Below, one piece after another: positions 55,403-64,000 of a stretch of DNA of 64,000 bases; the first letter of the stretch is position 1, and the number at the start of each line of letters is the position of its first letter. The DNA comes from Calamus simplicifolius. Its lineage: Eukaryota > Streptophyta > Magnoliopsida > Arecales > Arecaceae. Location of the stretch: contig UESW01004011.1 of NCBI GenBank assembly GCA_900491605.1, positions 512,141-576,140 on the forward strand. The letters run 5' to 3'. The position numbers and the translations under genes are program-made. The notes under the pieces were generated by a model. It saw nothing but the letters and a program-made list of their open reading frames with translations, was not told the origin of the DNA and did no database searches.

Positions 55403-57020
55403 GTCATTGATCTAATTTATTGCATGTAAGATTAATGCTCTCATTAATTGTGTAATCAAAGCTAAAATGGATCACAGGTCTATTCGGTCACAGATGGATT
55501 AAAAATCTAAATTACCCATTCAACGAGGTATTCTATGACATATTACCGTGACGTTATGGTTCTTGATGTTTAGTCAAAAGATAATTTAAATTGATCTTTG
55601 GCTCCAAAACACAGATTACACACACTCTCAAAATATGTTTTATATTTGATACATATTGATGTTGTATAAAAGCATTATATTTGCATGTTTAGTATAAAAA
55701 CATAGATATGAGATATGATGGCTTGTAATCTATGTTATGAAACATACAAATATTTATGAAAGTTTTATTTGAATGTCAAATATTAATTCATAATCTTTTT
55801 AGATATGATCTAAATATAGGAATTATGAGTAGTAACATAATGCAAGTGATGCTTGATTGAAATATATGACATGTAAACATGAAATATATTTAATCTTTTG
55901 GGTTAGCTAAATCGGGTCCATAAAGGGTTAGACCCTAAGGTTTAAATCAACTAGACTAAAAGAGTATTTGATCAAATCTAAATTAATTAGATTAGGTTAA
56001 GAATGCTCTAAATCAAACAATAATTATAGTTGATCATGTCATTCTCTTTGATTAAACCAAATGAAAGTAGATTAGGCTCCGTGGTTGAGCATGAATCTCT
56101 TAGATGGTCAAATCAAAATTGGTTAACCATATGATATCAAGGTGAGTTGGCAAGTTGCTCTAGGATCAACGATCAAATGGTTTTTAATTGGGAGCTACTC
56201 GTATTGATGCGTCTTTAACGAGTTAATGGCATATCCCTCCCATCGATCTCACTTACCTAGTCAATATGGTGAACCATTTATGATTCTGATCATTTACCTG
56301 ATTCGGGTTGACATATGCCTATAAGGAAATCAGTCTGACTGATTTAGGTGCCACTTAACCAAACTTAATCTTATTTCATTCTACCGATTTCATAGGTTCA
56401 GTAGAAGAACTTGATTAGTCAATTTATCTTCAGATTATTAAATCTTTTAAAATTATTAGGTCCTTAAAATGAAATAGTTATATGATAACTAGATCATAGC
56501 CTCCCATTAAGGTGGGTGATAATGAGTCCGATGTCTTGATAATCATTGGAGGCACTCCATGCCTGGTACTTGTCAACCATCGGAATTATCATTCATTATA
56601 TGATAAGTCAGCGTAACTATTAAATAGACAGTCAGGTGGGCCGAGCTTCACTCAGGCTTGGTTGTCTATTGATAGGTTACACTGATTATATCATTTAATG
56701 GTTGGACCTAACCAGAACTTTCAGTGGAGGCACTCCATGCCTGCTGAAGAGGAACATGGGGCAATACTGAACACTAAGAATTGTTTGGGAAAACAATTGG
56801 TTTTGAACCTACTTTTAGATACATATGGGTTGGCCAAGCTTCACTTGGGCCTGTATGTAGTCTATGTAGATCTTAGTGCCTACTAAAGAATTAAGAATAA
56901 TTCTTCGAATTGGGGTGTAGAGGCTGCCAATTTGAACAAAATAGTGGAAGAATCTTTAGACTAAAGTCCAAGTCTTTAGACTGAATCAATTTATATACTA
57001 ATAAACTTTAGTTTTTTCTT
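55403..57020 (+). other. copia-B untranslated leader
   Basis: About 1.6 kb without a convincing ORF between the primer site and gag. It contains a duplicated phrase (ggaggcactccatgcctg at ~56546 and ~56725). It ends in a splice-acceptor-like ttttttcttatgcag at 57012-57026. Confidence 0.7.
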
Positions 57021-57029
57021 ATGCAGAAA

Positions 57030-57860
57030 ATGGCCACTAATTTATCATTAAGGTCCCTATTGGATAGTGACAAGTTGAATGGTTCAAATTTCAATAGCTG
57101 GTTTAGAAAACTTAAGATCATCATTGAGCATGAGAGGATTCTATATATTCTGAATAATCCTGCACCAAAGATACCTACTGTAAACACACAAAGTTCTGAG
57201 AAAGACACTTATTAGAAGTGGCTCAATGATAAAATTAGCGTATGTTGCATCATGCTAGCAGCAATGAACGATGAATTCGGTCGCCAGTTTGAGAATGCTC
57301 AGCCAGAAGAAATCATTCAAGCATTGAATGAATCTTTCGGCACACCCGACGACGTTGAAAGGCACAAGACTAGTTGTGCTATTTTTAATGCTTGAATAAG
57401 GGATGGATCTCCTGTCACTGATCATGTATTGTACATGATCGAGAAGATAGAACTGCTGAGCAAGCTCGGCTTTCCCCTATATGAGTAGTTGGGAAAAGAT
57501 GTGATCCTGAATTCCTTGCCTCCATCCTTCCGACCTTTCCTTACTCATTTTCGAATGACAAAGCCTACAGTCAACTACCACGGTTTGTTGGGGTTGTTAC
57601 AGAACTTTGAGAAGGATAACCAGCTCTCCAAGGGTTTGGTTAATATGGTTGAAGGATCTAAGGTAGGGCGTCATCCCTTTGGGAAAGGGAAGAAGAAAAA
57701 GAATAAGAAAAAGGTGCAACATGCTAGGACATCTATAAGTGATCAGATGCAGAAGAAGAAAGTTGATAAAAGTTAAGCTGAATGCTTTCATTACAAGATG
57801 CAAGGGCACTGGAAGATGAACTGTCCTCTTTACATTGCCACACTTGATCCAAACAGGCCA
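57030..57860 (+). pseudogene. copia-B gag
   Basis: Start MATNLSLRSLLDSDKLNGSN at 57030 (an upstream in-frame ATG at 57021 would fall in the putative intron). UBN2-type motifs: FNSWFRKLKIIIEHERILYI, EFGRQFENAQPEEIIQALN, LNSLPPSFRPFLTHFRMTK. The basic tail leads to a knuckle CFHYKMQGHWKMNC in which the second Cys is Tyr. In-frame stops TAG 57213, TGA ~57394, TAG ~57487 and TAA 57774. Confidence 0.85.
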
Positions 57861-58330
57861 AAGAAGAAAAAGGGGCAAGATGTTGCTCAACAAGGTATTT
57901 ATATGATAACATCTTGTAATTTTTCTGTATATGATAATCAGACCTGGATATTGGATACCGGGAGTCCTTTTAACATTTGCAATTCATTGCAGGGACTACA
58001 GGTCATTAGAAGATTTGAGGACAATGAAAGATTCCTTAATGTCGGCGATGGAAGATTAGTTCTAGTTCTGGCATTAGGAGTTCTTGAAATAGTTTTCAAT
58101 AGAAATATCATTATACTAAATGATTGTCATTTTTGCCCAACGTTCTTGTTGAACGTAATTTCTGTAGGCCTTCTGGCCAAAAGTCATTATGAAATTTCAA
58201 TAAAGGATGTTACTTTGAATATCATTATGAATGGAGTCACTGTAATGACTGGGCATTTATCTAATGGCATTTATATATTATCACAGACTATAAATGTATT
58301 GTACAAATCAAGTAAGCACCCTAGAACAAC
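57861..58330 (+). pseudogene. copia-B protease
   Basis: TWILDTGSPFNICNSLQGL carries the D-T-G active site. The frame is open and continues into integrase (58910). Confidence 0.88.
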
Positions 58331-59251
58331 TGATGTCACATACATTTATCTTTGGCACCATCGGCTAGGTCATATCAACAAGAATAGATTAAACAGGTTA
58401 ACTCAGGAGGGCATCCTTCGAATTGATGATTGTGAATCATTAACTACCTGTGAATCCTGTCTTCTTGGTAAAATGACCAAGTCATCTTTTACTGGAAAAG
58501 GTGAAAGAGTCAAAGAGCTATTGGGTCTAGTACATACTGATGTATGTGGACCAATGAGCACTTGTGCCAAAGGTGGATATTACTACTTCATTACTTTTAC
58601 AGACGATCTTTCTAGGTTCGGTTATGTCTATCTTATGAGACATAAATCTGAGTCATTTGAAATGTTCAAACTATATCATAAAGAAGTAGAAAAACAAACA
58701 GGAAAATATATTAAGACCCTTCGATCAGATCGAGGAGGCGAATACCTTTCCAATGACTTTGTGACATATTTAAGGGAGAATGGGATTCTCTCCCAATGGA
58801 CTCCTCCAGGAACACTGCAGCATAACGGTGTGTCGAAAAAAAGGAATCGAACTATGTTAGACATGGTTCGGTCCATGATGGGTTTTGCAAGCTTGCCAAT
58901 ATCATTTTGAGGATACGCATTAGAATTAGCTTGTCATTTCTTAATAAGGTTCCAAGTAAGTCTGTTTCTAAAACTCCACATGAGATGTGGTATGGACATA
59001 AACCGGTTATCACCTATCTGAGAGTCTGGGGGTGTCCGGCTTATGTGAAATGTGCAAAATCAGACAAACTTGAACCCAAATCTGACAAATATTTTTTCAT
59101 CGGCTATCCGAAAGAAACCAAAGGATATTACTTCTACAATACTGAAGAACAAAAGTTGTTCATTAGTAATAGAGCAGTTTTTCTTGAAAAGGAGTTCCTT
59201 AGTGAAGGAACAATAGCTCTAATATTAAACTTGAGGAAGTTCATCAAGTAG
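58331..59251 (+). pseudogene. copia-B integrase
   Basis: GAG-pre-integrase YLWHHRLGHINKNRLNRL with CESC; core D in LVHTDVCGPM, D in LRSDRGGEYLSND, but the third acidic residue is lost: HNGVSKKRNRTM has Lys where the family has Glu (SERRNR). A TGG to TGA change at 58908-58910 plus a nearby frameshift separate the C-terminal part (TPHEMWYGHKPVITYLRVWG; FFIGYPKETKGYYFYN). Confidence 0.88.
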
Positions 59252-59399
59252 AAGGAACAACACAAACCAGTGAACCCTTAGAATCTGAGTTGATTAGATC
59301 AAACTCAAAACCCATTTTAGATGCACCATTAAGGCGATCTGGTAGAGTACCACATCAACCAGACAGATACTTAGGTTTCTTGGTCTAAAACGAAGATCC

Positions 59400-60090
59400 T
59401 GTTGAGCTCGATCAGAACAACGAGGATCCGATCACCTATATGGATGCTATGCAAAGGACTGACTCTAATAAATGGCTTGATGCCATAAAATCCGAACTTG
59501 ATTCCATGAATGACAATAATGTATGAACATTAGTTAACCCATCCGAAGGGATAAAACCCATAGGGTGTAAGTGGGTTTTCAAGAGGAAAAGAGGCGCAAA
59601 CGGAAAGGTTGAGACCTATAAAGCACGTCTGGTTGCTAAGGGGTATCGTCAACATTATTGTATTGACTATGACGAAATGTTTTCTCCTGTGGCAATGCTG
59701 AAATTCATTCGGATTATGCTAGCTATAGCAGCATACTTCGATTATGAGATTTGGCAGATGGATGTTAAAACCGCTTTTCTAAATGGTGATTTAAAAGAAC
59801 AAGTGTATATGATACAGCCTGAAGGTTTTATATCTAAAGACGAGTCTAAAGTGTACAGGCTTCAGAAGTCTATTTATGGACTTAAGCAAGCATCTAGGAG
59901 TTGGAACATACGATTTGATAAAGTGATCAAATCTTATGGCTTTATTAAGAATAAAGAAGAACCTTGCATTTATAAATGGGCTAACGATTCCGTTATTGTA
60001 TTTCTTATATTTTATGTAGATGATATTCTCTTAATCGGGAATGATATCCCTGCATTACAAGGAATAAAGATATGGTTATCATCATAATTC
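59400..60090 (+). pseudogene. copia-B reverse transcriptase
   Basis: DAMQRTDSNKWLDAIKSELD, a TGA at ~59525 (usually Trp), KWVFKRKRGANGKVETYKAR, WQMDVKTAFLNGDLKEQVYM, IYGLKQASRSWNIRFD, and FYVDDILLIGNDI (active site YVDD). A TAA at 60085 splits it from the thumb. Confidence 0.9.
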
Positions 60091-60998
60091 TCCATGAAAG
60101 GTCTGGAAGAAGCATCATACATCCTAGGGATGAAGATCTATAGAGATAGATCTAAGAGGATGCTTGGTTTATCCCAATCTACGTACATTGACACCATGCT
60201 AAAGAGGTTTAGCATGGAGAATTCCAAGAAAGGCTATCTTTCGATAGGCCATGGAATTCATTTTTCTAAGAAGGATTGTCCGACAACTCCTAATGAAAGA
60301 GAACGTATGAGTCGAATTTCATATGCTTCGACAGTGGGATCGATTATGTATACCATGACATGTACAAGACCAGATGTGGCATACTCACTAGGAGTAGTGA
60401 GTAGATACCAATCTGATCCAGGAGAAAAACAATGGCAAGTTGTTAAGACAATCCTTAAGTATTTAAGAAATACTAAAGACCAATGATTAGTCTATGGAGA
60501 GTCTAATTTGAAACTTATTGGATATACTGATTCCAGTTTCCAATCAGATCATGATGATAGCAAAGTGTGTTAGGTTTCGTGTTTATCCTGAATGATGGAA
60601 TTGTTTGCTGGAAAAGTTTCAAGCAACATACAGTGGCAGATTCAGTGTGCGAGGCAGAGTACATCGCTGCATCAGATGTTGCGAAAGAAGCTGTGTGGCT
60701 GCGAAAGTTTATCTCCGAGCTTGGAGTGACACCTTTCATAGATGGACCAGTCCTGTTGTACAGTGATAGCACTGGTGCCATAGCTCAAGCAAAGGAACCA
60801 CGAGCACATCAGCGCACCAAGCACATACTGCATCGGTTTCATCTTATTTCAGAGATTGTAGACCGAGGTGACATAAATCTTCAGAAGATTGATGGAAAGA
60901 AAAACCTAGGTGACCCATTTACTAAAGCACTCAGCATCAAGGAGTTTGATGACTATAAATTAAAGATGGGTATTAAATACTGTAATGAGTGGCTTTAG
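60091..60998 (+). pseudogene. copia-B RNase H
   Basis: SYILGMKIYRDRSKRMLGLS and STVGSIMYTMTCTRPDVAYS, a stop at 60485, then GYTDSSFQSDHDDSK, a frame change near 60568, CEAEYIAASDVAKEAVWLRK, LYSDSTGAIAQAKEPRAHQR and HILHRFHLISEIV. Ends YCNEWL-TAG at 60998, 14 bp before the 3' LTR. Confidence 0.9.
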
Positions 60999-61012
60999 GC
61001 TAAGTGGAAGTT

Positions 61013-63061
61013 TATTGGGAATTGTATCCTAAAGCCAATCATTTGATGATTGTGCTAATGTAAATTGTATATAAATTGATATATTAATAAAAGTTATTTG
61101 GCAGTTTATTCATTACAAGAACATCTTCTTAAAACTCCTAATGGTAATGAAGCCCTCAGGATCTTCCTTCACAATAAAGGAGGATTTATCTTTGAAGGTC
61201 CTTAAAAGAGTTCGCGACCAAATGATATACTATGACAGGGCCATAGTACTATCAATTATGAGACGTTGTATATCATATTTGTTGGTTGTCCTCTTAACCA
61301 AGGAGTGTAGAGATACTGGTATGACATACAGGTGAAAGTGTAGGAGTACATTTCACGAACATGACTCATTTTTGGATACTCTACTGTCAAGAGTTAATCC
61401 GAGAAGATATAGTATAAGTATCCTTCAGACCTGAAGATCACAACCAGTGGCTTACAAGCAACTCATTGTACTTAGGTGCGGACCACCTGGATTTCTAATC
61501 CAGCTACGAAAGGTTACTGCGTGCAATCAAGTACTTGTGGTAGTCAGTTATGAATCAAGATGAAATTTGACCTATCCCATTAAAAGGAGAAATGCTTGTA
61601 TTTCAATATAGCAAGACCTTGGCCAAGGCACTTCATGTGAAAGTCACATGATCACTAAAATTGAAATCACTTTATGGATTTGTTGTTTAGAGTTGACAAG
61701 CTCTTAAGCCATCCTTAGCATTTGTGGTCAAGAGGATGAATTATACGTTAACTGTTTCTTAGGGTTCTTGGAGTTTGCTTGGCAACTCTTCGACCTATCC
61801 GGACATCGGGTTCCATTACTAGATGGGCACATCGATTAGTATAGAAAGTTGTTTCTATGCTATCGGCTTAGGTTCGAACCTAGAGAGTCACACGCATAGA
61901 AGTTTCCTAGGATAATCTATTTGCTGATCAACGATTGAGAATCGTATATGATTTAATTAATCAATTTGATTGATTGAATTATCTCAATTGGGTTAAGTAC
62001 AAGTGAATAAGATTCAATTTGGTTTAAGTCTATTAGAAGGACCAGACAATTTCAAATATTGATTTGAAATTAGACTTGATTTGGATTTAAATAGATTCAG
62101 GACTAGCCAAATTTGATTTGGGCTAGGCCATGATCTATGTGGATTCAGTCAATAAATTCAGATCAGATTAAACCATCACTTGAACCCAACCTCTCGCATA
62201 AGGATCTCACATGATGAGATGGCTAAATCTCATCTCATGAGAGATTAAATTCTCATATAGAATTTAATGCCTAACATTAATCTTCTCCCGTTGGAATTTT
62301 AAGTGTTAGAATTCATGTACCTCTTTGAATTAGCCAAACACTGCGACTCTTTGGTTTTCACCGAACGTCGGAATTAGCCAAACATTGCAACTCCTTGGTT
62401 TTCACCGAACGTCGGAATTAACCAAATGCTGTGCCTCTTTGGTTCGGCGTCTCTTTGCTTTTTACCGAACGGCGGAATTCTAAATGTTAGAATTCAATGG
62501 GCTGGCTAAAATGAGACTATAAATAGAGGACATCCCTCACCAGATTATACAGAACAACAACACACGATATGTTGTGGATTGAAATTCTAAAAGGTTAGAA
62601 TAGAAAAATCCTGGTGATTCTGGTGTTAGCAAAAGTTTGGTGGATCTTGAAGGAAGATTCAAGTGGGAGGATTCAAGATCAACAAAGTTGTTTTTCCGTG
62701 AGCTAGTACTCCCAGAAATCCGATCATTCGGGGCTTCGCATGGACGATACTAGAGGCCAGGCGATTGAATGGCTGCAGAGCATAAAAGAATTTACCAACT
62801 GCCCTTAAGGTAAGTGATATGATCCCTAGATCTTAAGGCATGATTCAAAGCAAGAAGTATGACTTCTTACATTGAGGATCAAGATATGATCTCGATGATT
62901 TTATTTATATGCATATTTTAGATCAAACGATCCTATATATAAGGCAAAGATATGATCTTGATGCATGTTATATAGATTAATATTTAATCTTTAAAATTCT
63001 TCATTGATAATTGTTATCAATTTTTAAAATATGCATGCCTTGGAGTTTATTTCTTTTTACA
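61013..63061 (+). repeat. copia-B 3' LTR (2049 bp)
   Basis: Uninterrupted partner of the split 5' LTR. TATA near 62517, donor-like GTAAGTGAT near 62809. Preceded by a weak polypurine tract (taagtggaagtt). Ends CTTTTTACA, followed by gttcc. Confidence 0.94.
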
Positions 63062-63066
63062 GTTCC

Positions 63067-64000
63067 AAGGGCCAAAAATGTATGCACCGACCTTTTATCT
63101 CGCATGAAAACCACAGATTCGATGGATCTCGAGCGAAAATTTTATCTGGAAGTCTTAGAAAAGCCCAGCATTGTTGACGTCGATCGGGTGATGCAGATTG
63201 ATGCCGAACTATCCTGGTTCGACCCAATCTTCAAATACCTAAAAGAAGGGTCGCTCCCCGCTGACAGAAAGAATGCAAGGAAATTGAAGATGCAAGCATC
63301 TCATTACATGCTGCTTGATGACCAGCTGTACAAGAGATCCTTCTCTATGCCATTGCTCAAATGCCTTTGCCCATCGAAAGCTGATTATGTCCTTCGGGAG
63401 GTCCATGAGGGCATCTGTGGCAACCACCTTGGCAGCCGAGCTTTATGTCATAAAGTGCTGCGACAGGGATACTACTGGCCAACTATGTAGAAGGATGCCA
63501 ACGATCTCGTCCGAGCCTGTGACTCATGTTAACGACATTACAATATACAAAGGCTTCCCTTCGCTCACTTGACGCCCATATCGACCGCTTGGCCCTTTGC
63601 CAAGTGGGGAATGGACATCCTCGGCCCTTTTCCTCTCGCCATGGGATATAGAAAGTTTCTATTCGTAGCGATCGACTATTTCACTAAGTGGGTCGAGGCC
63701 AAGGCAGTCGCTCAGATAACCGAAGCTCGGGCTAGGGATTTTGTATGAAGATCCATCATTTGCCGGTTCGGCCTTTCGCACTCCATTATCACCAACAACG
63801 AAAGACGGTTTGACAATCCCAAATTCTGAAAGTTCTGCGAAGATCATAGCATCTCTCATCGGCTACATCAGTTGGGCACCCCCAAGCCAATGGTGAAGTC
63901 GAGGTAACCAACCGAACCTTGCTACAAGGAATCAAAACTTTGCTCTGTAGGGCACGGGGGAGATGGACGGAGGAGCTTCATCACGTCTTGTGGGCCTACC
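63067..64000 (+). pseudogene. G2 integrase (runs off window)
   Basis: G2 resumes after copia-B: VPRAKNVCTDLLSRMKTTD linker, SLPADRKNARKLKMQASHYM, zinc domain EVHEGICGNHLGSRAL with CDSC, then core GMDILGPFPLAMGYRKF (first D) and VAIDYFTKWVEAKAVAQI. The second catalytic Asp reads Asn: SIITNNERRFDN against the usual TDNGRQF. Stops at 63490, ~63532, ~63748 and ~63830; a frameshift occurs near 63870. Confidence 0.9.

Larger units (their letters stand above)
42885..63061 (+). mobile_element. copia-B: Ty1/copia element (about 9.7 kb without copia-C)
   Basis: The 5' LTR is in two parts (42885-43788 and 54233-55379, 2051 bp in all) because copia-C sits in it; the 3' LTR is 61013-63061 (2049 bp). Duplication gttcc at 42880-42884 and 63062-63066 is exact. 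Internal region 55380-61012 has gag and pol with several stops, so it is inactive. Confidence 0.95.
27670..64000 (+). mobile_element. G2: Ty3/gypsy (Tat-like) element, hosting nested insertions
   Basis: 5' LTR 27670-28673, primer site, gag, PR, RT, RNase H and the first part of the second RNase H up to 32668; then copia-A, 100 bp of G2, copia-B (with copia-C inside), then G2 INT from 63067 to the window end. Only about 6 kb of the 36 kb is G2 itself. Many stops mark it as old. The fragment at 1-4617 is the same family. Confidence 0.9.

Overview
The window is nuclear plant DNA made almost entirely of transposable elements. There is one recognisable host gene, a single-exon nucleotide pyrophosphatase/phosphodiesterase (NPP) at 8517-9915 on the minus strand. 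Its 5' half is extremely GC-rich (Ala/Gly codon runs) and its 3' half is ordinary. That gradient, the Sirevirus-type copia elements and the very TE-dense flanks suggest a commelinid monocot with a large genome, perhaps a palm; the species cannot be fixed from sequence alone. No bacterial, organellar, tRNA, rRNA or CRISPR feature was seen. Layout: 1-4617 is the 3' part of a Ty3/gypsy element (family G2, plus strand): a 67-bp tandem array, an antisense coiled-coil ORF with a clear intron, a polypurine tract and a 1.0-kb LTR. 4816-6388 is a 5'-truncated LINE and 7431-7720 the 3' tip of a second LINE on the other strand. Then comes the NPP gene. 10142-27369 is an array of duplicated ~1.2-kb units (called R and M here). 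One unit carries a complete 12.45-kb Ty3/gypsy element (G1, minus strand, 12130-24579) and the next carries a solo LTR of the same family at the same position. 27670 to the window end is a second, 5'-complete G2 element with other elements nested in it. Nesting: G2 (27670 onward) is split in its second RNase H domain by copia-A (32669-42779; target duplication acgtg/acatg). It is split again 100 bp later by copia-B (42885-63061; duplication gttcc). The 5' LTR of copia-B is split by copia-C (43789-54227; duplication tgatc). G2 coding sequence resumes at 63067 with the integrase and runs off the window. Relative age by nesting is G2 oldest, then A and B, then C. By eye C also has the most similar LTRs and the cleanest reading frames. 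Copia-A and copia-C belong to one Sirevirus-like family: LTRs of 1.4-1.6 kb, an initiator-Met primer site, gag with zinc knuckles, PR-INT-RT-RH, an extra ORF after pol, repeated polypurine tracts and many near-palindromic GGAGCCGACTCC motifs. Copia-B is a different copia lineage with 2.05-kb LTRs and a candidate spliced leader. G1 and G2 both have two RNase H modules, as in the Tat branch of Ty3/gypsy. Both carry an antisense ORF, downstream of pol, for a coiled-coil protein with an acidic tail. The features most worth following up are this antisense gene (own TATA box in G1, intron in G2), the dyad-symmetric tandem arrays that recur in unrelated elements, the solo LTR that is visibly a recombinant of the two G1 LTRs, and the homopolymer-type frameshifts in copia-C and NPP that look more like assembly errors than decay. 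Divergence statements are by eye; no alignment was run.
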